DNA from: Streptomyces rapamycinicus NRRL 5491
GTDB taxonomy: Bacteria > Actinomycetota > Actinomycetes > Streptomycetales > Streptomycetaceae
NCBI RefSeq assembly: GCF_024298965.1
Contig: NZ_CP085193.1
Coordinates: forward strand, 7,998,001 to 8,062,000
DNA length: 64,000 nt
Reading direction: 5' to 3'
Shown: positions 1 through 8,300 of the stretch, in pieces
Layout: each line of letters begins with the position of its first letter
How positions within the stretch are numbered: the first letter of the stretch is position 1
Program-made: the position numbers and the translations under genes
The notes under the pieces: generated by a model
Seen by the model: only the letters and a program-made list of their open reading frames with translations
The model's database searches: none
What the model was told of the DNA's origin: nothing

Positions 1-318
1 TACGACGTCGTGCTCGACGCCCTCGGCGGGGAGACCGCCACCCGCTCCGTGGGCGTACTCCGCCCCGGCGGCACCCTCGTCTCCCTGGTGCCGGGCGCCC
101 AGGACACCCGGGCGGCGGCGGAGAAGGCACGGGTACGCGCCGTCACCCTGCTCGTCGAGCACGACCAGGCCGGGATGCGCGCCATCGCCGAACTCGTCGA
201 CCGGGGCAGGCTCCGCGCCCACGTCTCCGGCACCTTCCCCCTCGCCGAAGGCGCCCGGGCCCATGTCCAGGGGGAGACGGGCCGCACCACGGGCAAACTG
301 GTCATCACCGTGCGCTGA
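1..318 (+). CDS. NADP-dependent quinone oxidoreductase-type protein (C-terminal part)
   Basis: The open frame enters from the left edge, so only the last 105 residues are visible. The stretch YDVVLDALGGE followed by a GGTLVSL strand-loop is the typical end of the nucleotide-binding domain of zinc-independent medium-chain dehydrogenases/quinone oxidoreductases. The tail (LAEGARAHVQGETGRTTGKLVI) matches the usual last segment of that family, where the enzyme closes over NADPH. Substrate cannot be told. The stop is followed 36 bases later by the end of a convergent SDR gene. Family assignment is firm, specific function is not. Confidence 0.8.
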   Translation, partial: YDVVLDALGGETATRSVGVLRPGGTLVSLVPGAQDTRAAAEKARVRAVTLLVEHDQAGMRAIAELVDRGRLRAHVSGTFPLAEGARAHVQGETGRTTGKLVITVR

Positions 319-354
319 GGCGGGACGGCTCGAAGGCCTCCCGGGCGATCGCGC

Positions 355-1287
355 TCAGCTCACGAGCGCCTCGTACCGCACCCCCGTCAGCCGCTCGGAC
401 GCGGCCCACAGCCCCCGCCCCGCCGTGTCGCTGAGCGTCCACTTCGCACGGGCCGAACGGATGGGGGAGCCGCGCAACAGCCCCTGGAGCGGCGGGCCGA
501 AGAAGTCGTCCTGGCGGACGTCCGGGCCGGTCGCCGCGTACAGGACGGGGAGCGTGCCCTGCTCCGGGGTCTGGGCGAAATAGCGGTTGCCGATCTCCAT
601 GAACCGCTCCTTCCCCCGGTGGCCCTCCATCTTCGGCGCGGCGGACATGAGGTTGGTCGCGGCGTAGCCGGGGTGCGCGGCGGCCGCCACGAGGCGGACG
701 CCCGCCGCGCGCAGCCGGTGGGCGAGTTCGTGGGTGAACAGGAGATTGGCGGACTTGGAGCGGGCGTAGGCGACCCAACGCCGGTACCCCCGCTCCATGT
801 TCAGGTCGCGCGGGTCCACCGTCCCCAGCATGTGCATAAAGCTGGAGACGGTGACCACCCGCGCCCCCGGGCCCGCCTCCAGCAGCCTCGGCAGCAGCAG
901 CCCGGTCAGCGCGAAGTGGCCCAGGTGGTTGACGCCGAACTGCATCTCGAAGCCATCGGCGGTCCTGCGGTGCGGAAGGGCCATCACGCCCGCGTTGTTG
1001 ATCAGCAGATCGAGCCGGTCGCCCTTGTGCCCGGCCGCGAAGGCCCGTACGGACGTCAGGTCCGCGAGGTCCAGCGGCGCGACCTCCACCCGCGCGCCCG
1101 GCGCCTGCGCCCGGATCCGCTCAGCCGCCTCGTCCCCCCGCTTCTCGCTGCGGCACCCGAGCACCACCCGCGCACCGCGCCGCGCCAACTCCCGGGCGGT
1201 GACGAAGCCGAGCCCGCTGTTGGCGCCGGTCACGACCGCGGTGCGGCCGGTCTGATCAGGGATGTCGCTCGCGGTCCAGCCCTTCAT
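355..1287 (-). CDS. Short-chain dehydrogenase/reductase (SDR)
   Basis: A 310-residue protein with the Rossmann cofactor motif TGANSGLG at about residue 20, the NNAG motif near residue 95 and the catalytic YARSK (YxxxK) near residue 175. Length and the RxxGxxxxxFQxNHLGHF-like segment (FGVNHLGHFALT) resemble the retinol dehydrogenase/WW-domain oxidoreductase-like SDR branch common in actinomycetes. It probably reduces or oxidises a small carbonyl or alcohol with NADP(H); no neighbour indicates the substrate. It is convergent with the upstream oxidoreductase and reads away from the palindromic element that starts about 180 bases upstream of its start. Confidence 0.85.
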   Translation of the reverse strand: MKGWTASDIPDQTGRTAVVTGANSGLGFVTARELARRGARVVLGCRSEKRGDEAAERIRAQAPGARVEVAPLDLADLTSVRAFAAGHKGDRLDLLINNAGVMALPHRRTADGFEMQFGVNHLGHFALTGLLLPRLLEAGPGARVVTVSSFMHMLGTVDPRDLNMERGYRRWVAYARSKSANLLFTHELAHRLRAAGVRLVAAAAHPGYAATNLMSAAPKMEGHRGKERFMEIGNRYFAQTPEQGTLPVLYAATGPDVRQDDFFGPPLQGLLRGSPIRSARAKWTLSDTAGRGLWAASERLTGVRYEALVS

Positions 1288-1957
1288 CGCGCGCTCCTTC
1301 GCGGTCTTTCGCGTCTGTCGCGGCCTGCGCTACGCGCCGGTAGCCCCTGTGTCCGGCGACAGCCTAAGGGCGGGGTGCCGAAGGTGCGAGGTGTACGGAA
1401 CACGCATCGTGATACCGCGCCGCGCCTGCCGGGGTTGCTCGGGTCGGTCGGGTGCGGCGCCGTCTCGCGCCTTCGGCGCAAATTGAGCAGCGGGGCAGGG
1501 GGTGCCCGGCGCGGGCCGCGTCGCCGACCGCCGGGCTGGTGGGGGCGGGCGCCGGGGGCGGCTCCGGCGCTCGCGGGCTGGGACCGTTGCCGGGCTGCCG
1601 CGATGCGGGGTACCCCTTGGAAAATGGTTGACGAATTAGTTGCTTCAGATCAAGCGTTTTTCCAAGGGGTACCCGGAAGGGCCGCCCCGGCACCCACCGC
1701 TCGCAGTCCGGAGGCGCCTCGGGTGCCGAAGGGGGAAGCCGCCACCGGCGTTCACACCCGCCGACCCGGCACCCGGCGACGGCGCCGCGCTCCCCACTCC
1801 CTGCCCCGCTGCTCAATCGCGCCGAAGGCGCGAGCCGAAAGCGGCGCCCGACCGAGCGCGGTAGCCCCGCGCACCCCGTAGGCGGCGGGGTGGCTGTCGG
1901 AGCCATGAGCGATGATCTGCCCATGGCGTATGCGACGGGGGATACGGGGGGCGTCCG
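1288..1957. other. Gene-free interval holding a long palindromic element
   Basis: No convincing gene was seen between the divergent SDR and the 662-residue protein. Short open frames here have no recognisable domain and follow the inverted-repeat arms. The main content is the palindromic element listed separately. The last 50 bases supply a G-rich Shine-Dalgarno (GGGGGG about 9 bases before the ATG at 1958). Confidence 0.6.
1467..1832. repeat. Long imperfect palindrome with AT-richer centre, possible dispersed element
   Basis: The outer arms 1467-1504 and 1796-1832 are inverted copies of each other with only a few mismatches. The inner arms 1608-1624 (GGGTACCCCTTGGAAAA) and 1658-1674 are a perfect 17-bp inverted repeat around a 33-base loop that is much richer in AT than its surroundings. 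The segment between outer and inner arms is also weakly symmetric. Size and symmetry suggest a non-autonomous repeat unit or a structured transcript; there is no transposase. Whether it is dispersed in the genome cannot be seen from one copy. Confidence 0.65.
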
Positions 1958-3946
1958 ATGACGACCGGTGGCTGGACGGCCGTGGATGACCGGCGCGTGG
2001 TGCCCGCGCTGGGTGGGCTCATCGAGGGCACGGGGATGTGGCGGACCGGGACGCTGGCCTGCATGGAGCGGACCGGCCAGTTCCTGACCGGGGCGTGGGA
2101 TCCGCCCGGCCCCGAGGGCGAGGACGGGCCCGGGATCGCCGGGGAAGGGTCGTGGGTGCGGTTCATCGGGCGGATCGGGGCCGTGGCGCTCCGGGCCGCC
2201 GTCGCGTCCACGCGTCCCGAGCGGCGCGAACGGCAGCTGGCGCTGCTGGAGATGTGGGCGGAGAGCCCGTTCGCCGATCCGGCCGCCCGGCTGCGCACCG
2301 GGATCGTGGTCACCGAGCGGTTGGCGGTGCGCGACGGGTGCGGGGCGGCCGCCAGCGTCGGGTGGAGCCGTGCGGGGCGGCGCCGGTTCGTCGAGTTGCG
2401 GACGGGGGACGCGGAGCCGCCGGGTCTGGGGGAGATCGAGGAGGCGCGGGACGTGCCGCGCGGCTGGGGGAGCCCGGAGCAGCTGCGGCGGCTGGTGGCG
2501 CTGGTCCGCGAGCGGGGCCCGGCCCCGTGGGACCGGGAGGCCGTGGCCCTGCTGCGGGAGCGTACGGGCATGGGGCGGCCCGCCGCGTCCCTCGCGCTCG
2601 CCGGGCTGCTGGAGCGGATGTACGTCCCGTTCCTGGACGCCGACGAGCGGGCGACGCTGCGGCTGAAGGTGGCCGAGGCCGAGGACGGCGCGTCCGAACT
2701 GGCCAGGCTGACCGCGTCGGAGCGGCTGGAGCTGCTCGCGGACGTACTGCCCGAGGACCCGGCCGAGCTGTGGGAGCCGGACGGGATGCGCGGGGTGGCG
2801 GAGCGGCTCGCCGAGGCGTGGCAGACGGGGCGCGGCCGGCGGGCCGTGGTGCCCGAGCGCACCCTCAAGGCGGTCGTGGAGCTCCAGCTGCTCCGCCTCT
2901 CGGCGGCCGAGTTCTGCGCGGCGTTCACCAACCCCGCCGCCGAACCCGGGCTCAGCGCACCCCTCGACACCTGGATCAAGAACAGCGAGCACGGCCCGCT
3001 GCTCACCGACGCCCGGTGGGACATCGTGCGGTTCGAGGACCGGCTGCACTCCCTCGTGCCGCACCTGGCCTGGGTCTACGCCGAGTTGCCCGCAGGCGAC
3101 CCGGTCCGCGAGGGGCTGCCCGGTCTGGTGCGGCTGCTCCTGGAGCGCCTGGACCACCCGGGGCTGCTGCTGCGCGCCGGGCACCCCGCCGCCGGTTCGG
3201 GGCGTACGGTCGCCGAGCTCCAGGAGCGGTTCGGGTTCCGGCCGTACGCGGGTCCGGACCGGCTGGACGTGGCGAGCATCGACGACGGACTCACCGTCAT
3301 CACGGACGGCACGGTCGACCGCAGGGGCCACCGCTCCCCGCCCAGGGTGCACTTCCGCCCCGCGTTCTACGGCGACGACGAGCGCTCCCAGGCCCTGGCG
3401 GCCCTCACCTCCGGCTTCGGCCGGGAGGACCTCCCCCTGGTCGAGTGGGTGCGCGGCCCGGTCTGCGCGCGCATCGCCGAGCGGGTCGAGGGCGCGTCGC
3501 TGCCGGTCGGGTCGTACGAGTCCAACCCGGCGGCCTCCGCGCCCGACCTGGTGGCGCGGGTCGCCGGCGCGCTCGGCCTCGACGAGGACGCGGCGGCGCT
3601 CCACCTCCAGTTGCTGGCCCTGCCCGCGCCGACCGACCGCAACGTCCGCACCTGGAACGGGTGGAAGGCCGTCCGGCACCAGAAGGCGGCCGCCGCGCTG
3701 GTCGAGCGCGGCCTCGTCATCGAGGACAAGCGCCCCCGGGCGGGCCGCCAGGTCTTCCTGCCGGGCGAGTGGATCCACGCCAAGAAGCCGTACCAGCCCA
3801 TGGAGGCGTGGAAGGCGGAGCTGATCGGGCTGCGGCGCTCCTACAACCGGCGGCTGGAGAATCCGCTGCCGCTGCCCACCCGTACCCTGCCCGAACTGTT
3901 CGCCCACGCCTGGTCGCTGGTGGAGAAGGGCGAGGGACCGATCTGA
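1958..3946 (+). CDS. Large protein of unknown function, putative DNA-binding C-terminus
   Basis: A 662-residue, charged, soluble protein without signal peptide or membrane segment. I do not recognise a catalytic motif. The C-terminal part (roughly residues 510-640, including VRTWNGWKAVRHQKAAAALV and a basic RPRAGRQVFLPGEW stretch) resembles the winged-helix-like end of very large streptomycete proteins annotated only as DNA-binding. The middle is Leu/Arg/Glu-rich helical repeats. Start chosen at the ATG preceded by GGGGGG. It stands alone between a divergent SDR and a convergent GH3 gene, so context gives no function. Confidence 0.7.
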   Translation: MTTGGWTAVDDRRVVPALGGLIEGTGMWRTGTLACMERTGQFLTGAWDPPGPEGEDGPGIAGEGSWVRFIGRIGAVALRAAVASTRPERRERQLALLEMWAESPFADPAARLRTGIVVTERLAVRDGCGAAASVGWSRAGRRRFVELRTGDAEPPGLGEIEEARDVPRGWGSPEQLRRLVALVRERGPAPWDREAVALLRERTGMGRPAASLALAGLLERMYVPFLDADERATLRLKVAEAEDGASELARLTASERLELLADVLPEDPAELWEPDGMRGVAERLAEAWQTGRGRRAVVPERTLKAVVELQLLRLSAAEFCAAFTNPAAEPGLSAPLDTWIKNSEHGPLLTDARWDIVRFEDRLHSLVPHLAWVYAELPAGDPVREGLPGLVRLLLERLDHPGLLLRAGHPAAGSGRTVAELQERFGFRPYAGPDRLDVASIDDGLTVITDGTVDRRGHRSPPRVHFRPAFYGDDERSQALAALTSGFGREDLPLVEWVRGPVCARIAERVEGASLPVGSYESNPAASAPDLVARVAGALGLDEDAAALHLQLLALPAPTDRNVRTWNGWKAVRHQKAAAALVERGLVIEDKRPRAGRQVFLPGEWIHAKKPYQPMEAWKAELIGLRRSYNRRLENPLPLPTRTLPELFAHAWSLVEKGEGPI

Positions 3947-3999
3947 ACCGGCCCCTCCGCCTCGTGGGGTGAACCGGCCCCGGGCGGCCTTCCGCGCCG

Positions 4000-6396
4000 C
4001 TACTTCACCCGCACCTCGCACACCATCCGCCGCCGGTGGTCCACCGTGCGCTCGGGCCCGGTCAGCGTCAGCGGCACGGTGTGCCGTACGCCGGAGTCGG
4101 CGCTGGAGGAGGCCAGCCGCAGCTCCAGGGCGCCCGGTTCGACCACCCTCGTGCCATCGGCGCCCAGCGGATACGAGGCGAGGTCGGCATGGAAGGCGAA
4201 GTGGACCTCGGCGGACTCGCCCGGCCGCAGCGGCACCCGTGCGTAGCCGATCAGCCGGGACACCGGCCGGGCGATACGGGCCACCGGATCGTGGAGGTAG
4301 AGCTGTACGACCTCCGTCCCGGCCCGGTCACCGGTGTTGCGCACGGTCAGCCGGACCATGGTCTCCCCGTCGGTCGGCACATCGGTCGCGTCGGCCTCCG
4401 GGCGCTCCCAGGCGAACGAGGTGTAGGACAGCCCATGGCCGAAGGGGAACAGCGGGGTCGGGTCGATCGAGCTGGCGTCGCCGCGCAGCCCGAGCGGCGG
4501 CTGTGCGTACGTCCAGGGCTGGCCGCCGGACGTGTACGGAACGCTCACCGGCAGTCGGCCCGAGGGGTTGACGCGCCCGCTCAGCACTCCGGCGACCGCC
4601 GGGCCGCCCTCCTCACCGGGGAAGAACGCCTGCACTGCGGCGGCCAGCAGGCGCGACCAGCGGCCCAGGGCGTACGGCCGTCCGGTGAACAGCACCAGCA
4701 CCACGGGGGTGCCGGTGGCCACCAGCGTGTCCAGCAACGCCCCCTGCTCACCGGGGAGTTCGAGGTCGGCGGCGTCACAGCCCTCGCCCGAGGTGCCCCG
4801 GCCGAACAGACCCGAACGGTCGCCCAGCACCGCGACGCACACATCGGCGTCCGCCGCCGTCCTGGCGGCCTGCGCCAGTCGGCTCTCTGCGGTGAGCGCC
4901 GCCGCACCGGCCGAGGTCGGTCCCCCGGCGTCCCCGGCGGAATCGGCCGGGCCGGGTGCGGCGCACCCCTCGGCATGGGTGATCCGCGCACCGGGCAGCT
5001 CGGCGCGCAGCGCGGCGAGGAGCGTCGGCACCTCGATGCCCAGGGGCAGTCCGGGGTGCTCCACCCCGACGTGGCGGGGGAAGGTGTAGCAGCCGAGCAT
5101 GGCGGCGGGGTCGTCGGCGAGCGGGCCGACCACCGCGATCCGGGCGTCCGGCGCGAGCGGCAGCACATCGCTGTCGTCGGCGAGCAGCACCACCGACTCC
5201 TCGGCCAGCTCCCGCGCGACGTCCCGCATCTCCGGGGGATCGAGATCGAGGTCGCCAGGGCCTGCGGAGTCCGCAGCCCCCGCGAGCGCCGACGGCACCG
5301 GCGACCAGTCCGCATCCAGCAGCCCCAGCTCGCACTTCTGCCGCAGCACCCGCAGCGCCGCCCGGTCCACCAGCGCCTCGTCCACCTCCCCGGCCCGTAC
5401 CGCGTCCCGCAGCGGGGTACCGAAGCAGCGCACTGCGGGCAGCTCCACGTCCACCCCCGCCGCCAGGGCGAGCCCGGCCGCGCCGCCCCGGGTGTCGGCC
5501 ACCCGGTGGGCCAGTTCCAGGAAGGACACCCCGAAGTAGTCGGCGACGACGGTGCCGGTGAAGCCCCAGGTGTCGCGGAGCAGTTCGGTCAGCAGCCAGG
5601 GGTTGGCGGCCGAGGGCACACCGTCGAGGTCGTTGTAGGAGTGCATCACCGACCGCGCGCCCCCGTCCCGCACCGCCAGCTCGAAGGGCGGCAGGATGAC
5701 ATCGGCGAGTTCCCGGGGGCCGATGGAGACCGGCGCGTGGTTGCGGCCGCCCCGGGAGGCGGCGTAGCCCGCGAAGTGCTTGAGGGTGGCGACGATCCCG
5801 GCGGACTCCAGGCCGCGGACGTACGCGGTGCCGATGGTCGCGACCAGATACGGGTCCTCGCCGATGGACTCCTCGGTACGGCCCCAGCGCGTGTCCCGCA
5901 CCACGTCCAGCACCGGGGCAAGACCCTGGTGGATACCGGCCGACCGCAGCGAACCGCCGATCAGCTCGGCCGCCCGCCCCACCAGCGCCGGGTCGAAGGA
6001 CGCGCCCCAGGCGAGCGGGGTGGGGAAGACGGTGGCGCGCCAGGCGAAGAAGCCGGTCAGACACTCCTCATGGGCCAGCGCCGGGATCCCGAAGCGGTTC
6101 CCGGCGGCGATCCGGGCCTGGAGGCGGGCCAGCGCGGCGGCGCCCCCGGCCGGTTCGACGGGGAAGGTGCCGAAGGGGCGGGTCAGCTGGCCGATGCCGT
6201 GCGGGAGGAGGCCGTCGAGGTCCACTGCCTCGGACACCTCGTGCTGGAGCGGGGCGACGTCCTCACCCTCCTCGGCCTCGGATCCCGGCCAGACGCCGAC
6301 GAGTTGGGCCAGCTTCTCCTCCAGCGTCATCGAGGAGAGCAGGGCCGCCGCGCGGTCCTCGGCGGAGAGGGAGGTGTCCTGCCAGGGCTGAGGCAT
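4000..6396 (-). CDS. Glycoside hydrolase family 3, beta-xylosidase/beta-glucosidase
   Basis: A 798-residue intracellular enzyme (no signal peptide) with the GH3 N-terminal barrel, including KHFAGYAAS near residue 205 and the nucleophile region TVVADYFGVSFLE near residue 280. A GH3 C-terminal domain follows, then a fibronectin-III-like end (residues about 680-798). The VADYFGVSF motif resembles BxlA-type beta-xylosidases more than BglX. It is the last gene of a leftward operon with two permeases, a binding protein and a LacI regulator, the order of bxlREFGA, so hydrolysis of imported xylo-oligosaccharides or beta-glucosides is likely. AAGGAGC lies just before the ATG. Confidence 0.9.
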   Translation of the reverse strand: MPQPWQDTSLSAEDRAAALLSSMTLEEKLAQLVGVWPGSEAEEGEDVAPLQHEVSEAVDLDGLLPHGIGQLTRPFGTFPVEPAGGAAALARLQARIAAGNRFGIPALAHEECLTGFFAWRATVFPTPLAWGASFDPALVGRAAELIGGSLRSAGIHQGLAPVLDVVRDTRWGRTEESIGEDPYLVATIGTAYVRGLESAGIVATLKHFAGYAASRGGRNHAPVSIGPRELADVILPPFELAVRDGGARSVMHSYNDLDGVPSAANPWLLTELLRDTWGFTGTVVADYFGVSFLELAHRVADTRGGAAGLALAAGVDVELPAVRCFGTPLRDAVRAGEVDEALVDRAALRVLRQKCELGLLDADWSPVPSALAGAADSAGPGDLDLDPPEMRDVARELAEESVVLLADDSDVLPLAPDARIAVVGPLADDPAAMLGCYTFPRHVGVEHPGLPLGIEVPTLLAALRAELPGARITHAEGCAAPGPADSAGDAGGPTSAGAAALTAESRLAQAARTAADADVCVAVLGDRSGLFGRGTSGEGCDAADLELPGEQGALLDTLVATGTPVVLVLFTGRPYALGRWSRLLAAAVQAFFPGEEGGPAVAGVLSGRVNPSGRLPVSVPYTSGGQPWTYAQPPLGLRGDASSIDPTPLFPFGHGLSYTSFAWERPEADATDVPTDGETMVRLTVRNTGDRAGTEVVQLYLHDPVARIARPVSRLIGYARVPLRPGESAEVHFAFHADLASYPLGADGTRVVEPGALELRLASSSADSGVRHTVPLTLTGPERTVDHRRRMVCEVRVK

Positions 6397-6447
6397 GAAG
6401 CTCCTTGTCGAGGTGGGAGAACGGCTCGCGTACCGCGCGTGGCCGGC

Positions 6448-7377
6448 CTATTTGCCGCCCACGCCCATCAGTCCGCTGATCAGCTGACGGCGGGCGAAGA
6501 GATAGACCAGGAAGATCGGGACGATGGAGAGCACCACGGCGGTGAGCAGCGCCGGGGTGTCCACCCGGAACTCGCCCACGTAGTCGTACAGCCCCAGGGT
6601 CAGCAGCCGGTTGCTCTTGGACTGGGTGAGCAGCAGCGGGAAGAGGAAGCCGTTCCAGGCGTGCAGCGCCGACATCACCCCGACCGTGGAGATCCCGGAC
6701 CGCGACAGCGGCACCACGAGCTGGAGCAGCACCCGGGTCGGGCTCGCCCCGTCCAGCGCCATCGACTCGTACAGCTCCTCGTCGATGTCGCGCATCGTGC
6801 CGACCAGGATCAGCACGCTGACCGGCAGGGAGAAGGCGGCCGTCGGCAGGATCACCGCGAGCAGGGTGTCGTACAGCTGGAGCTTGGTGATGACCAGGTA
6901 GACCGGGATCACCACCGCCTGGGAGGGGATCGCGAGACCCAGCAGGAAGATCTGGAAGATCCGGCGGGAGGCGCGGCCGCGGGCGCGGACGACGGTGTAG
7001 CCGACGGTCACCGACAGCGTGATCACGATCGCCGCGCACACGGCCGTGACCAGCGCGGTGTTGAGCAGGTAGGAGAGGAAGTCGGAGCGCAGCACCCGCC
7101 GGTAGTTGGCGAGCGTCGGATGGTCGGGCAGGGCCAGCGGGCCGTCGTCGATATAGCCGTCGCGGGTCTGGAAGGTGGCGGCCACCAGGACGTACAGCGG
7201 CAGTCCGACGATGCCGAGCCAGATCAGGGAGCCGAGCCCGGCCGGGTAGTTGGCGCGGGGCAGACCCCGGCGGCGGAGGCGGGGGCGAGGGGCCGCCGGG
7301 GTCTTGTTCGGCGTACGGACGCCGTTCAGGGGGCCGTTCGGGGAGTGGTTCGGGTGGTCGTGCAGGACGTCGGTCAC
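6448..7377 (-). CDS. Sugar ABC transporter permease, MalG type
   Basis: About 309 residues with six predicted membrane segments and the EAA loop typical of carbohydrate permeases (ESMALDGASPTRVLLQL), which docks the ATPase. A long open frame runs on upstream, but the real start is most likely the GTG at 7377, which overlaps the TGA of the preceding permease by four bases (GTGA) and gives a normal family length. An N-terminal Pro/Arg-rich cytoplasmic tail of about 40 residues precedes the first helix. It forms the heterodimeric channel with the next gene; the ATPase is absent here and is probably the shared MsiK. Confidence 0.9.
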   Translation of the reverse strand: MTDVLHDHPNHSPNGPLNGVRTPNKTPAAPRPRLRRRGLPRANYPAGLGSLIWLGIVGLPLYVLVAATFQTRDGYIDDGPLALPDHPTLANYRRVLRSDFLSYLLNTALVTAVCAAIVITLSVTVGYTVVRARGRASRRIFQIFLLGLAIPSQAVVIPVYLVITKLQLYDTLLAVILPTAAFSLPVSVLILVGTMRDIDEELYESMALDGASPTRVLLQLVVPLSRSGISTVGVMSALHAWNGFLFPLLLTQSKSNRLLTLGLYDYVGEFRVDTPALLTAVVLSIVPIFLVYLFARRQLISGLMGVGGK

Positions 7378-8300
7378 ATCCCCTCCCGGGTGCTGCGCAT
7401 CGCGGCGAAGCCGGTGAGCCGCACCAGCAGCAGCGAGACGGTGGTGGCGACGACGACGAGGATGGTGGCGACCGCGCTGGCGTAGCCGAGGTCGAACGCC
7501 TGGAAGCCGTTCTTGTACATCAGGTACGGCACGATCGTGGTGTCCGTGCCCGGCCCGCCCTTGGTGAGGATCAGCACGGTGTCGAAGAAGGTCAGCGCGC
7601 CCACCACCATGATCACCGAGGAGGTGACGATGGTGTTGCGCAGCTGGGGCAGGGTGATCGAGAAGAACTGCCGTACGGTCCCGGCGCCGTCGATCGCCGC
7701 CGCGTCGTAGAGCGAGCGCGGGATGGCGCGGGCGCCGCCCTGGTAGATCAGCGTGTGCAGCGGGATGAACTGCCAGGCGGTGACGAAGAGGATCGCCCCG
7801 AAGGCGCCCTTGGAACTGCCGAGCAGATCGCCGTCCGCGAAGCCCAGGGCGGGCCCGATATCGGCGATCAGGCCGAAGTTGGGGTCCAGCAGGGACTTCC
7901 AGACCAGCGCGAGCGCCACGGACGAGCCGAGCAGCGGCAGGAAGAAGATCGCCGACAGCACGGCCCGGTTGCGCTGCCGCCCGGCCGCCCATACGCCCAG
8001 CAGCAGTGCGAGCGGGGTCTGGAACACCCAGGTCAGTACGGTCAGGATCAGGCTGAGCCAGATGGCCTGATGGGTTTCCGGGTCGTCCCACAGCCGGGAC
8101 CAGTTGCTCATCCCGGTCCAGCTCGGGGTGCCGATGCCGTCCCAGTCGGTGAAGGCGAGGGCGCCGACCAGGACCATCGGGGCCACCGCGAAGAAGACGA
8201 AGAACAGCGCGCCGGGGAGGGCCCAGACGACGCCGGGCCTGCCGACCCCGGCCCGCCCGACGCTCGCCCGGCCGCCGGATTTCGCGGCGTCCGCCATCAC
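7374..8300 (-). CDS. Sugar ABC transporter permease, MalF type
   Basis: 308 residues with six membrane segments and an EAA-like loop (LYDAAAIDGAGTVRQFFSI). Two adjacent starts, GTG at 8300 and ATG at 8297, both overlap the stop of the binding-protein gene, so translation is probably coupled. The N-terminus is a short Gly/Arg-rich cytoplasmic stretch (GRASVGRAGVGRPG). It pairs with the MalG-type permease downstream. Substrate is inferred from the linked GH3 enzyme: short beta-linked oligosaccharides. Confidence 0.9.
   Translation of the reverse strand: MMADAAKSGGRASVGRAGVGRPGVVWALPGALFFVFFAVAPMVLVGALAFTDWDGIGTPSWTGMSNWSRLWDDPETHQAIWLSLILTVLTWVFQTPLALLLGVWAAGRQRNRAVLSAIFFLPLLGSSVALALVWKSLLDPNFGLIADIGPALGFADGDLLGSSKGAFGAILFVTAWQFIPLHTLIYQGGARAIPRSLYDAAAIDGAGTVRQFFSITLPQLRNTIVTSSVIMVVGALTFFDTVLILTKGGPGTDTTIVPYLMYKNGFQAFDLGYASAVATILVVVATTVSLLLVRLTGFAAMRSTREGM

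Noticed and set aside
1364..4021. Very long antisense frame opposite the 662-residue gene
   Set aside because: Its product is Arg/Pro/Gly-rich without domains, and it exists because GC-rich codon bias leaves the opposite frame open.
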